Shown: positions 33,465-43,901, numbered from the stretch's first letter. The stretch: DNA of 64,000 nt from Streptantibioticus ferralitis (GCF_029223525.1 NZ_JARHTQ010000012.1:62001-126000), one strand, 5' to 3'. A program made the numbers and translations. Notes: generated by a model from the sequence alone, not told the origin.

Positions 33465-34405
33465 GCGGAGACCGGCTCTCGTCCGGCTGCCGAGGCCTCC
33501 TCGGCCTCCGCCACCACACCCGCGACCCGGCGCAGCTTCTTCATCGGGCCGAGCTCGCCCTCGTACACCCGCTTCACACCGTCGCCCAGCGACTGCTCGA
33601 CGATCCGGATGTCGCGGACCAGCCGCTGCAGGCCGGAGGTCTCCACCGAGGCGGCCTGGTCGGAGCCCCACATGGCGCGGTCGAGGGTGATGTGGCGCTC
33701 GACGAAGACGGCGCCGAGGGCGACGGCGGCGAGGGTGGTCTGCAGACCGACCTCGTGGCCGGAGTAGCCGATCGGCACGTTCGGGTACTCGGCCTGCAGG
33801 GTGTGGATCATGCGCAGGTTGAGCTCCTCGTGCTTCGCCGGGTACGTCGAAGTGGCGTGGCACAGCAGGATGTTGTCGCTGCCCAGCACCTCCACCGCGT
33901 GCCGGATCTGCCTGGGGGTGGACATGCCGGTGGACAGAATGATCGTGCGGCCGGTCGCCCGCAGGGCGCGCAGCAGTTCGTCGTCGGTCAGGCAGGCCGA
34001 GGCGACCTTGTGCGCGGGCAGGTCGAACTTCTCCAGGAACTCCACGCTCGGCACGTCCCACGGCGAGGCGAACCAGTGGATGTCGCGCTCACGGCAGTAC
34101 TCGTCGATGGCGCGGTACTCGTCCTCGCCGAACTCGACGCGGTGCCGGTAGTCGATGTACGTCATCCGGCCCCACGGCGTGTCACGCTCTATGTCCCACT
34201 GGTCGCGCGGGGTGCAGATCTCCGGGGTGCGCTTCTGGAACTTCACCGCGTCGCAACCGGCCGCGACGGCGGCGTCGATCAACCGGTAGGCGTTCTCCAG
34301 GTCGCCGTTGTGGTTGATGCCGATCTCGCCGGTGATGTACACGGGACGGCCGGTGCCAACGAGACGCTCGCCGATCGTGCGCATACGGTGGGGGGTGGTG
34401 GTCAC
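33461..34405 (-). CDS. NeuB-family nonulosonic (sialic/Kdn) acid synthase
   Basis: A 314-residue protein matching the catalytic TIM-barrel of N-acetylneuraminate synthase: ITGEIGINHNGDLENAYRLID, DAVKFQKRTPE, FASPWDVPSVEFL, KVASACLTDDELL, ILSTGMSTPRQI, LCHATSTYPA, IGYSGHEVGLQTTLAAVALGA and ERHITLDRAMWGSDQAAS. It condenses phosphoenolpyruvate with a hexose-type acceptor to a nonulosonic acid. The C-terminal antifreeze-like (SAF) domain normally present in NeuB is missing. GTG 34405 is preferred because AAAGGA lies 9 nt upstream. ATG 34423 is also possible. Confidence 0.9.
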   Translation of the reverse strand: MTTTPHRMRTIGERLVGTGRPVYITGEIGINHNGDLENAYRLIDAAVAAGCDAVKFQKRTPEICTPRDQWDIERDTPWGRMTYIDYRHRVEFGEDEYRAIDEYCRERDIHWFASPWDVPSVEFLEKFDLPAHKVASACLTDDELLRALRATGRTIILSTGMSTPRQIRHAVEVLGSDNILLCHATSTYPAKHEELNLRMIHTLQAEYPNVPIGYSGHEVGLQTTLAAVALGAVFVERHITLDRAMWGSDQAASVETSGLQRLVRDIRIVEQSLGDGVKRVYEGELGPMKKLRRVAGVVAEAEEASAAGREPVSA

Positions 34406-34419
34406 GGGGGACGGTCCTT

Positions 34420-35403
34420 TCATGAGCGGGGGTTCGGGGGCACGGCCCCCGGAGAGTCACCTGCTGCCCCCAGCGGGGGGCATGCGGTGTCGAGTAGTGG
34501 GGCGAGGGCACGGGCACGGGTGAGGTCGGCCGGTTCGTCGATCTCCAGCACCCGCGCGGCGTCGGTGCGCACCAGGGCGGTGCGTCCGAAGAAGCGATGG
34601 CCCGCCTTACGGAATCCGGGCACCCGCATCGCGTAGGCGGCGCCGGTCTCCAGCAGGTCCTGCGGGCGGTCCTGGCGGCGCGGGCGGACGGCCTTGTCGT
34701 GGTTGACACCGTGGGCGTCGCCGCCCTGGCGCCACAGGAAGCCGTGGAACGGTGCGACGGTCAGTGCGGTGTCCGCGCCGTCCTCCAGCACCGCGGCCAC
34801 CACGCCCGTCACGTCCTCGGTCGCCAGGAACGGGCTGGTGCACTGCACCAGCACCACGACGTCGACGACTTGGCCGTGCATCGCCTCGTACGCGTCGAGC
34901 GCGTGCAGTACGGCCGCCTCGCTGGTCGCCGTGTCACCCGCGATGCCCGGCGGCCGAGCCACCACCTCGGCGCCCGCCTCCCGGGCCGCCTCGGCGATAC
35001 CGGCGTCGTCGGTGGACACGATGACGGCACTGACGTTGCGCGCGGCCCCGCAGGCCCGCGCCGCCCGCGCCACCAGCGGCACCCCGCCGACCTCCGCCAG
35101 GTTCTTCCCGGGCACGCCCTTCGATCCGCCGCGAGCGGGAATGACGGCCAGCACGACGGGCTCGCCGACCGCGCGGCGGGAAGGGTCCTGCGCCGCGGCG
35201 GAGACCGGCGGTCGCGAGTCGGCCTGCGCCGAGGTGCCCGTGGGCTGCGGCTGCCCGCCAACCGCCGGACCACGATCTTCTGGTTGCGCGCCATCGCGGC
35301 GGGAAGCAAGGTGCGCCGAGGCGTCCGTGGATCGGCGCAGTCGGGTGACCGTGACCCGGCGAAGAGCCGTCGGGAGAACCCAAGCGGCGAGAGCGTCACT
35401 CAC
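34420..35403 (-). CDS. CMP-nonulosonic acid cytidylyltransferase (NeuA-like)
   Basis: A 327-residue protein whose core begins at about residue 83 with VLAVIPARGGSKGVPGKNLAE, the nucleotide-binding signature of CMP-sialic acid synthetases. [42 protein letters not shown] and FFGRTALV follow. It activates the NeuB product as the CMP-sugar. The GTG start overlaps the upstream gene stop (GTGA), implying coupling. This leaves an extra N-terminal region of about 80 residues, Arg/Ala-rich with no recognised fold, so a shorter start near 35157 remains possible. Confidence 0.87.
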   Translation of the reverse strand: MSDALAAWVLPTALRRVTVTRLRRSTDASAHLASRRDGAQPEDRGPAVGGQPQPTGTSAQADSRPPVSAAAQDPSRRAVGEPVVLAVIPARGGSKGVPGKNLAEVGGVPLVARAARACGAARNVSAVIVSTDDAGIAEAAREAGAEVVARPPGIAGDTATSEAAVLHALDAYEAMHGQVVDVVVLVQCTSPFLATEDVTGVVAAVLEDGADTALTVAPFHGFLWRQGGDAHGVNHDKAVRPRRQDRPQDLLETGAAYAMRVPGFRKAGHRFFGRTALVRTDAARVLEIDEPADLTRARALAPLLDTACPPLGAAGDSPGAVPPNPRS

Positions 35404-36701
35404 AGTTGCCCCCAGCGGCGGATGGCGGGCGCCACGCGTTGGACGCCCTGGCGGTAGAGGGTGCGGGCCGCGTTGCGGGTCAGCTCGTGGAGCGTGCCGC
35501 GCAGTCGGCCGGGTGCGGCGGGAGCCGGTGCGCCGGGCAGCGGTTCGCCCTTGGCGTCGAGGTGGTGCCGGGCCAGTACGCCGGGCAGGTAACCGGGCGC
35601 GGTCTGCGGCGTGTAGTACGGCCGCGGCGGCGGCAGTTGGGCCGCGCCCGCCAGCTCGGCGACCCGCTCGCGTACCGCCCGGAACGGGTCGTCGGCCGTG
35701 ACGCCGTGCCGCCGCAGCCATCCGTCGTCGGCGCGGGGCAGCAGTCCGGCGTCCAACTGGTCCCAGGAGGCCAGGCAGCCGGAGCCGAGGAAGTGGTGGT
35801 TGCCGAGCGCCTCGCGGACGCCGAGGTCGGTGAGGACGGCGGTGGGGATGCCACGGTGCATCGACTCCAGGGCGGCCGTGGAGCTGACGGTGACCAGCAG
35901 GTCGGTGCCGTCGAGGACCTCGCCCATGTGCCCGTACCCCAACCGCAGGTTGGACGGCAGTTCACGCCGTGCGGCCAGCTTGGGGTAGGGGATCTCCTCG
36001 ATGTGCGTGGTGTGCTCGCCCGGCTTGCTGCGCAGTTTGACCAGGACCTGCCGGTCGCCGTGCGCCACGGCGTGCCGCACCGCCCGCTCCAGCAGGTACT
36101 CGCGGTCGCGGCGGCTGTCCGGCACCGAGGGCTGGGCGGCGAAGACCACGGTCAGCGGCCGGTCGTCGGACGGCTGGTAGGGCGCGCCGTCGAGGAACGG
36201 CAGCGCGCTCTCCACAACGCACTCGTGGTCCGCCCCGACGCCCTGGTACACCGCGCGGAAGCGCTCGGCGTCGTGCCGGCTGTTGGCCAGCACCACATCG
36301 GCACCGTGGCGTAGCAGCAGACCGTCGGCGAGCTTCTCGTAGACCACCCCGACGTACCCGGTGACGATCACCGGCCGTCTGGTTCGCCCCTGCCAGGCGC
36401 GGGCCAGGCCGTGCAGCATGGCCTGCACGGTGCCGCCCACGCAGGCGAGCACGATCACATCGGCGTTCTCCCGGTCTGTCTCCGCCAGGAACTGACTGGC
36501 CGTCACCTCGCGCATCGAGTCGGCGGGGACGCCCACTTCGACCAACTGCCGGGTGGTCGGAGTGGCCCGACCGCGCAGCAGTCGCGCGTCAAGACACGCG
36601 TCCTCGGCAATTCGGCGGGCGGTCTGGGCGCCCCATTTCCAACGCGTGTCCGAATCAGCGAGTACGGTGATCTTTTTTACCGGGGTGGCACTGGTTGGCA
36701 C
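35400..36701 (-). CDS. Putative glycosyltransferase (DUF6716-like), first gene of the wall cluster
   Basis: A 433-residue protein with a Rossmann-like N-terminus (KKITVLADSDTRWKWGAQTARRIAED), IVLACVGGTVQAMLHGL, VVYEKLADGLLLRHGADVVL, and a GT-B-like C-terminal half including LLVTVSSTAALESMHRGIPTAVLTDLG, typical of capsule/sialyl polymer transferases. I recall this type as DUF6716. It begins the minus-strand operon continuing with NeuA, NeuB, transferase, permease and GT4. GTG 36701 has no Shine-Dalgarno; a -10-like TACGGT ends about 9 nt upstream, so the mRNA may be nearly leaderless. Confidence 0.78.
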   Translation of the reverse strand: MPTSATPVKKITVLADSDTRWKWGAQTARRIAEDACLDARLLRGRATPTTRQLVEVGVPADSMREVTASQFLAETDRENADVIVLACVGGTVQAMLHGLARAWQGRTRRPVIVTGYVGVVYEKLADGLLLRHGADVVLANSRHDAERFRAVYQGVGADHECVVESALPFLDGAPYQPSDDRPLTVVFAAQPSVPDSRRDREYLLERAVRHAVAHGDRQVLVKLRSKPGEHTTHIEEIPYPKLAARRELPSNLRLGYGHMGEVLDGTDLLVTVSSTAALESMHRGIPTAVLTDLGVREALGNHHFLGSGCLASWDQLDAGLLPRADDGWLRRHGVTADDPFRAVRERVAELAGAAQLPPPRPYYTPQTAPGYLPGVLARHHLDAKGEPLPGAPAPAAPGRLRGTLHELTRNAARTLYRQGVQRVAPAIRRWGQL

Positions 36702-36889
36702 GACAGCAGACCGTAGGAATCAAATCAAAGCGGTGGGCATACAGGGCCGCAACAAATGGTTAACAGCGTGCCGACGGCAGGGGGATTCACTGTTTGACGC
36801 GGCTGGTTCACGGCCCTGCCACACGTCGTTCACCCGACGGTTCGCAGCTCGCAATCCCAAATGGCGACCCGTTGCATAACGTTCCGCAA

Positions 36890-37915
36890 GTGGCCAAGCT
36901 CTCCGTCATCGTGCCGTTCTACAACGTGCAGCCATTCGCACCTGACATGCTGAGAAGTCTGGTATCGAATGCCCGCACGGATTTTGAATTCATTCTGGTC
37001 GACGATTGTTCGACCGACCGGACGCCGGAGATCCTGGAACGCGCCGCGAACGGCGCGGTGCCCGGCGCCAGGCTGGTACGGCACGAGCGCAACAGCGGAC
37101 TGGCCACCGCCCGCAACACCGGCCTGGACGCCGCCGAGGGCGAGTACCTCGCCTTCCTCGACGGCGACGACTGGCTGGCCCCCGGATACCTCGCCCGACT
37201 CCTGGCCGCCATCGAAGGCTTGGGCTGCGACTTCGTCCGCACCGACCATGTGCAGTGCACCGGCAGGGAACGCGTCATCCACCGGGTGCCGGACGGCCGC
37301 CGCGGCGAGGTGCTCGACCCACGCGACGCGATCCTGCCCGCGGACACCTCGACCTCCGTCGACTACCCGTACGCCTGGGCCGGGATGTACCACCGCAGGC
37401 TGAAGGACGCCGGGTTGCTGCACTTCCCGGACGGGCTGCGCACCGCCGAGGACCGCCCCTGGATCTGGCGGCTGCACCGCAAGGCCGAGTCCTTCGCCGT
37501 GCTCGGCCTGCTCGGTGTCTTCTACCGGCGCGGTGTCGCCACCTCGCTCACCCAGATCGGCGATGTGCGGCAGCTCGACTTCATCCGGTCCTTCGACCAG
37601 GTGCTGGCCGAGACGGCGCAGGACCCGCGCGCCGACGAGTTCCTGCCGAAGGCGGTGCGCACCTACTGCGCGATCATCGCCCACCACCTCAACAACATCG
37701 AACGCTTCGAGCCCCATGTCGCCCGCAAGCTGCGGGCGTTGAGCATCGCCGCGATGAAGCGGATGCCGCAGGAGCTGCTGACCGCGGCCCTGGACTCCAT
37801 GGACCTGGACCGCTCGCTACGGCTCAGGCGGCTGCGCCGCATGGACCGGCTGCTGCCGACCCGGAACGCGAACGCCCGCCCGTCGCAGGGCGCCGAAGAG
37901 GAGGCGGCGGCCTGA
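36890..37915 (+). CDS. Family 2 glycosyltransferase
   Basis: A 341-residue GT-A enzyme: AKLSVIVPFYNVQPFAPDML at the N-terminus, FILVDDCSTDRTPEIL, NSGLATARNTGLDAAEGEYLAFLDGDDWL containing the DxD motif, and a C-terminal acceptor region with TAEDRPWIWRLHRKA. GTG 36890 is chosen because family members start directly with the first beta strand. It could be leaderless, with TAACGT ending 8 nt upstream; an in-frame ATG at 36794 would add 32 residues of unrelated sequence. First gene of the plus-strand arm of the polymer cluster, and translationally linked (TGATG) to the next. Confidence 0.86.
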   Translation: MAKLSVIVPFYNVQPFAPDMLRSLVSNARTDFEFILVDDCSTDRTPEILERAANGAVPGARLVRHERNSGLATARNTGLDAAEGEYLAFLDGDDWLAPGYLARLLAAIEGLGCDFVRTDHVQCTGRERVIHRVPDGRRGEVLDPRDAILPADTSTSVDYPYAWAGMYHRRLKDAGLLHFPDGLRTAEDRPWIWRLHRKAESFAVLGLLGVFYRRGVATSLTQIGDVRQLDFIRSFDQVLAETAQDPRADEFLPKAVRTYCAIIAHHLNNIERFEPHVARKLRALSIAAMKRMPQELLTAALDSMDLDRSLRLRRLRRMDRLLPTRNANARPSQGAEEEAAA

Positions 37916-39285
37916 TGGCGCGTACCCAGATCTTCATGGCGTCCACCCTCTACGGCGCCGCCACCTTGGCCGCCGCGCTGGACGCCGACTGCTTCCGCCC
38001 GGCGCACCGGCGGATCCTGCTGGTCAGCAACAACGCCTCGGTGCCGGAGACCACCCCGCCGCTGGACCGGATGCCGGGCTTCGCGGCGCTGCGCGACCGC
38101 TTCGACCGTGTCCTGTCCTGGAACGAGGCCATCTCCCCGTTCCACCCCGGCGGTTGGACGCCGCGCCCGGACGACGTACCGCTGTGGGAACGGCATCTGC
38201 GGCTGCTGTGGCAGCTGGGGGACGACGAGATCGAGCTGGCCGTGGAGTCCATCCAGGTCGAACCGGCCCTCGCCGTGGTCCAGCTCTTCCCGGCCGCGCC
38301 CATCGACGTCTACGCGGACGGCCTGATGAGCTACGGCCCCACCCGCAACAAACTGGAGCTGCTGGTCACCAGCCGGATCCGGCGCCTGCTGCACCTCGAT
38401 CTGGTACCGGGCCTCACCCCGCTGCTGCTCTCGGAGTACGGGGTCAGGCCCGAGATCGTCCCGACCGGCGCCTTCACCGCGGTACTGGCGGAGGTGGCCG
38501 CGGCCACACCGCGGGACGGGGAGCCGGTCTCGGCGGACGGTCCCGCTCTGCTGCTCGGCCAGTACCTGTCCGCTCTGGAGATCCTCACGCCCGAGGAGGA
38601 GGAGCGGCTGCATGTGCGCATGCTGCGGGGTGTGGCCGCGCGCGGGCACCGCAACGCGGTGTTCAAACCGCATCCGATGGCGCCCGCGCACTGGCCGCAT
38701 CTGCTGGAGAAGGAGGCCGCGGAGCTCGGAGTGGAGTTCACCGTCTGCGACACTCCGGGGCTCGCCGAGGTGCTGTTCCAGCGCCTGCGGCCCGCGCTGG
38801 TCGTCGGCTGCTTCTCCACCGCCCTGGTCACCGCCTCCGAGTTCTTCGACCTGCCGGTGGCCAGCACCGGCACCGGGCTGCTGCTGGAGCGGCTGTCCCC
38901 GTACCAGAACAGCAACCGCGTTCCGGTCACCATCGCCGACGCCGTGCTTCCGCCGCTGGACGAGCGCGACCGGGCATCCCGTGGCGGTTCCGCCGAGCCG
39001 CTGTCCGTCGCCGAACTGACCGCGCTGCTGCGGGCGGTGGGCTACTGCATGCAGTCCAAGGCGTACCCACGGCTGCGCGATGACGCGATCGGCTACCTGG
39101 CGAAGAACCTCAACGCCGGCACACGGCGGTACTTCAAGCGCCGTCGGCTCACCTCGCTGGCGCTGCCCGGCGGCGTGCCGTCCCAACTCGCCTTCCTGCC
39201 GAAGAACCGCACGGTGCGCCGGGTGGTACGCCGGGCCCGCGTGCTGACCTCGCGCGTCTCCGACCGCCAGGCGGGCGCCCGATGA
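37915..39285 (+). CDS. Polysialyltransferase-like glycosyltransferase (B)
   Basis: A 456-residue protein of the polysialyltransferase type: TQIFMASTLYGAATLAAALDA at the start, RILLVSNNASVPETTPPL, IDVYADGLMSYGPTRNKL as the central acidic motif, NAVFKPHPMAPAHWPHLLE (the KPHP/HxP element), and ALVVGCFSTALVTASEFF (the S/T-rich donor motif). The C-terminal tail is strongly basic (YFKRRRL, RRVVRRARVL), suggesting membrane association. It overlaps the GT2 gene by one base and the acyltransferase by four. Probably elongates or caps the same nonulosonic polymer as its paralogue. Confidence 0.82.
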   Translation: MARTQIFMASTLYGAATLAAALDADCFRPAHRRILLVSNNASVPETTPPLDRMPGFAALRDRFDRVLSWNEAISPFHPGGWTPRPDDVPLWERHLRLLWQLGDDEIELAVESIQVEPALAVVQLFPAAPIDVYADGLMSYGPTRNKLELLVTSRIRRLLHLDLVPGLTPLLLSEYGVRPEIVPTGAFTAVLAEVAAATPRDGEPVSADGPALLLGQYLSALEILTPEEEERLHVRMLRGVAARGHRNAVFKPHPMAPAHWPHLLEKEAAELGVEFTVCDTPGLAEVLFQRLRPALVVGCFSTALVTASEFFDLPVASTGTGLLLERLSPYQNSNRVPVTIADAVLPPLDERDRASRGGSAEPLSVAELTALLRAVGYCMQSKAYPRLRDDAIGYLAKNLNAGTRRYFKRRRLTSLALPGGVPSQLAFLPKNRTVRRVVRRARVLTSRVSDRQAGAR

Positions 39286-40427
39286 CCGCCCCGCAGATCA
39301 CCTCGGCACCGGCCGACGGGTCCGCCGCGACCACGGCCTCGGCTCCCGTCGCGGCACCCGGTACCCGGCGCTCCGGGCGGCTGCGGCCGCTGGACGGGTT
39401 GCGGCTGATCGCGGCGCTGTCGGTGTGCGCGTACCACTACGCGGGGCGCGGCGGTGACATCACCCGCGCCTGGGGTGCCTCCCCGCACAAGCTCTTCCCC
39501 AGCCTCGCCGGACCGGCCTCGTACGGCTGCCTCGGGGTGCAGCTGTTCTTCGTGATCAGCGGGTTCGTGATCTGCATGAGCGGCTGGGGCCGCTCGCTGA
39601 CGTCCTTCGCCGCGTCGCGGGCGGGTCGGCTGCTGCCCGCCTACTGGGCCGCGATCTTGCTGATCACCTTGGTCTTCGCCCTTCCCTGGGTCGCGCTCCA
39701 CCCGGTCTCACCGAGCGACCTGCTGACCAATCTGACGATGCTTCAGATGCCGGTGGGCGCCAAGCGGGTGCTCGGCGTGTGCTGGACACTCTGGGCGGAG
39801 CTGCGCTTCTATCTGCTGTTCGCGCTCTGCGTGATCTGGCGCGGCGCCACCCGCCGTCGCGTCCTGTTGTTCTGCACGCTGTGGACGGCGGCCGCCGTCT
39901 TCGCCGACGCCGCGCACGAACCGCTGCTCCAGCAGATCCTGATGCCCGACTACGCGCCCTTCTTCGTCGGCGGCATCGGCCTGTACCTGGTGTACCGGTA
40001 CGGGCATGACGCGACCGGCTGGGCCGTCGTCGCCGTCGGCTGGCTGCTCGGACAGCACTACGCGGTACGGGAGTTGGTGCAGCCCGCGCATGCGGCGGCC
40101 TTCCACCATCGCACCCAGCTGACGGTCATCGCGATCGTGACGCTGGCGTTCGCGGCTGTCGCCGTGGTCACCCTGACCCCGCTGAGCCGGATCGACTGGC
40201 GCTGGCTGACCACCGCGGGCGCGCTGACCTATCCGTTCTACCTGGTGCACGAGCATCTGGGCTGGGCGGTCATCCCCACCCTCCACCATGACCTACGGCT
40301 GCCCGCACCCGTCGTACTGGTGGCCACGGCAGCGGGCATGCTGGCCCTCGCCTGGCTGCTGCACATCGCGGTGGAACGCCCGCTGACCCCACGGATCAGG
40401 CGAGCCCTGCTGACCGCCAAGCGGTAG
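39282..40427 (+). CDS. Acyltransferase-3 family membrane protein (OafA-like)
   Basis: A 381-residue integral membrane acyltransferase: RPLDGLRLIAALSVCAYHYAGRG holds the catalytic-type histidine of the family, LGVQLFFVISGFVICMSGWGRS is the conserved second segment, SRAGRLLPAYWAAILL follows, and about ten TM helices run to PLTPRIRRALL. Such enzymes O-acetylate surface polysaccharides, fitting its place at the end of the wall polymer cluster. Start ATG overlaps the previous stop by 4 bp. Confidence 0.87.
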   Translation: MTAPQITSAPADGSAATTASAPVAAPGTRRSGRLRPLDGLRLIAALSVCAYHYAGRGGDITRAWGASPHKLFPSLAGPASYGCLGVQLFFVISGFVICMSGWGRSLTSFAASRAGRLLPAYWAAILLITLVFALPWVALHPVSPSDLLTNLTMLQMPVGAKRVLGVCWTLWAELRFYLLFALCVIWRGATRRRVLLFCTLWTAAAVFADAAHEPLLQQILMPDYAPFFVGGIGLYLVYRYGHDATGWAVVAVGWLLGQHYAVRELVQPAHAAAFHHRTQLTVIAIVTLAFAAVAVVTLTPLSRIDWRWLTTAGALTYPFYLVHEHLGWAVIPTLHHDLRLPAPVVLVATAAGMLALAWLLHIAVERPLTPRIRRALLTAKR

Positions 40428-40435
40428 GAACGCGA

Positions 40436-40464
40436 GGGGCGTCGGGGACTTGCCCCCAACGCCC
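40436..40464. terminator. Terminator between the wall cluster and the mutase gene
   Basis: GGGGCGTCGGGG pairs with CCCCAACGCCC (one G-A mismatch) over a short loop, 9 bp after the acyltransferase stop and in the convergent gap with the mutase gene. Confidence 0.7.
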
Positions 40465-40567
40465 GCTTCTCCCCGCCGCGACGGCGAGCGGCCACGGCGC
40501 CGGAGCTCGGCGGAACCGAACCGGTCACAACCGGCCGATCCCGCCAAGCCGCAAGCCCAGCCGCAGG

Positions 40568-42166
<1,599 letters not shown>

Positions 42167-42285
42167 GCTCTACGCCTCCCGCTGTGGATACCGACACCCT
42201 GGTTACGCACGGGTAACCGTCCGTCCTCGCAACGGACTGCAGTGGCGGGCGTACAAGCCGTGGAGCCCCGCAGGCTGGGACCTCG

Positions 42286-42323
42286 CTCACAGCCCGGCGC
42301 TCTCGCTCACAGCCCGGCACTAC
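42286..42323. repeat. Short tandem duplication in the gap upstream of the mutase
   Basis: Two adjacent copies of CTCGCTCACAGCCCGGCnCT lie within the 550-bp gap 42167-42716. Apart from this and the hairpin at 42393-42445 I see no convincing gene in the gap. Confidence 0.5.
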
Positions 42324-42392
42324 GGACAGCATGCCGCGCCCGGCGTCATCACGTCACAACGTAGGGGTGAGAGGCGCGAAAGGTGGGGTCGC

Positions 42393-42445
42393 CGCCTGAC
42401 GACGCGGGTGGGGCGGGGGGAAAGGCGCCCCACCCGCGTCAGGCG
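42393..42445 (-). terminator. Very strong stem-loop downstream of the sigma/anti-sigma operon
   Basis: The arms CGCCTGACG...ACGCGGGTGGGGCG and CGCCCCACCCGCGTCAGGCG pair over 20 bp with a 3-nt bulge and a short purine loop. It lies about 270 bp beyond the stop of the Gly/Ser-rich membrane protein gene, so that transcript would carry a long 3' untranslated region or another short product. Confidence 0.72.
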
Positions 42446-42716
42446 CGGACCAGCCGGTAACGGGGGAACCGGCACGTCCGCGGGCCGATGACCAGTCGAC
42501 CCGTAAGCAACTGCGCCGGGTGGTTGAAAAGTGTTACAGCGACGTTCGCGGCAGGTGTCCAGCGCGGAGCGGGGCCGTCTGGAAGCGGCTCCGGCTCCGC
42601 CGACGGGGGCGCTACGTCGGCCACGGCACGGTCGGGCCGTGGCCGGTTGCGGAACGCCGTGGCGCCGGGACGGCGGCGTGCGCGGAGAAGCGGAGCCGGG
42701 TGAGCCCGCAACGGGG

Positions 42717-43901
42717 TCAGCGGGACGGCTGCTGGAACAGCTGGTTGGTGCCGTGGCCCTTGCCCCCGCCATTGCCGCTCGGGTTGCCGTTGCCACCCCC
42801 GTCGCCGTTGCTGCCCCCGTTGCCGCCGCTGCCGCTGCCGCTGCTGCCGCCGCTGCCGGAGCCGTTCGTGCCGTGGGAGTTCTTGTCGCTCCCGGAGCCG
42901 AGACCCAGCCGCTGACGGCAGTACGCGTCGATGGCCTGCGGGCCGCCCGCGTCCTTGGCCAACCACTGCAGCTCGTTGCCCTGCAGCGCGGCACCCCCGC
43001 CGGCCGCGAAGTAGGCGCGGCACAGCGTGTCCGGGTCGGAGGTTCCGGAGCCCTGGTCCCAGTTGCCCTTGCCGTGGTCCTGGTCACCCGGCTTGGAGCC
43101 GTTGGTCCCGCCCAGCACGCCCGGCACGCCGGATGCGCCCGGCGACTGGGACGGCGACTGCGTACCGGCGGTGGCGCCCTTCGAACCGGAGGAGGCGCCG
43201 GGTGACGTGGGCACGGTCGAGGGGAGACCGCTGCCCCCCGATTCCTGCGGCACCTCGCTCCCGTCCAGCGACGGCGCCTGCGAGCCGCCCGAGACCTCCG
43301 GCGCGGGGTCACCGCTGCTGAACGGCGACGAGATCACCCCGGTACCGGCCGCCGCCGCGACCCCGCCGACCAGCGCGGTCGCGGCGAAGGCGGCCGCCAC
43401 CGCGACCTTGGCCGACCCCGAAAGACCCCGCAGCCGGCGCAGCCGCCTCGGCCGCTCGACGGCTCTGGCCGGGGCACCGGCGCGGGCGGGAGCGCGCTCG
43501 GCGACGGCCGCCTCGGGGGGAAGTGGCGCACTGATCGCCGTCGCAGTGCTCGACTTCGCGGCGTACTCCGCCCCGGTATGGGCGGGTTCGACCGGAGATG
43601 TCGCAGCGTGCGGCATGGCCATGACCGCGGCGGATGCCGCCTCGGCAGGCGCCGCCACCGCGGCCTCGTCGCGGGCCGCACGGAAGGCCGCCAACACCGC
43701 GTCCTCACGGGTCTGTTCAACGGCCGAGCGGTCGACGGCCGCGGCCAACAGCTCGGTGAGGGCCCGGACGGTGGTGGTTCCGTCGCGTCCCTTTGCCCCG
43801 GCGTCTCCGGCGTCCCCGGCGTCTCCGGCATTGACTGGTTCGCCGCTCAGCAGACGCTCGGCGGCTTCCTCGTCCAGCCAGTCATGGCGGCTTCCGCTCA
43901 T
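42717..43901 (-). CDS. Probable anti-sigma membrane protein with low-complexity tail
   Basis: A 394-residue protein. The cytosolic part (about 160 residues, Ala-rich, with WLDEEAAERLLSGEPV and ALTELLAAAVDRSAVEQTREDAVLAAFRAARDE-type helices) precedes one TM segment (VAVAAAFAATALVGGVAAAAG). The extracytoplasmic part is Ser/Gly/Pro-rich, with a small Cys-containing region (PDTLCRAYFAAGGGAA, IDAYCRQRLGLG) and a final Gly/Ser/Asn repeat tail. The start overlaps the ECF sigma gene stop by 4 bp, so it is most likely its anti-sigma factor or sensor (inference). Confidence 0.78.
   Translation of the reverse strand: MSGSRHDWLDEEAAERLLSGEPVNAGDAGDAGDAGAKGRDGTTTVRALTELLAAAVDRSAVEQTREDAVLAAFRAARDEAAVAAPAEAASAAVMAMPHAATSPVEPAHTGAEYAAKSSTATAISAPLPPEAAVAERAPARAGAPARAVERPRRLRRLRGLSGSAKVAVAAAFAATALVGGVAAAAGTGVISSPFSSGDPAPEVSGGSQAPSLDGSEVPQESGGSGLPSTVPTSPGASSGSKGATAGTQSPSQSPGASGVPGVLGGTNGSKPGDQDHGKGNWDQGSGTSDPDTLCRAYFAAGGGAALQGNELQWLAKDAGGPQAIDAYCRQRLGLGSGSDKNSHGTNGSGSGGSSGSGSGGNGGSNGDGGGNGNPSGNGGGKGHGTNQLFQQPSR

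Noticed and set aside
42439-42624. Possible 61-codon minus-strand gene ending just before the strong hairpin
   Set aside because: GTG start without a Shine-Dalgarno and no recognisable family; reported only as part of a non-coding gap.
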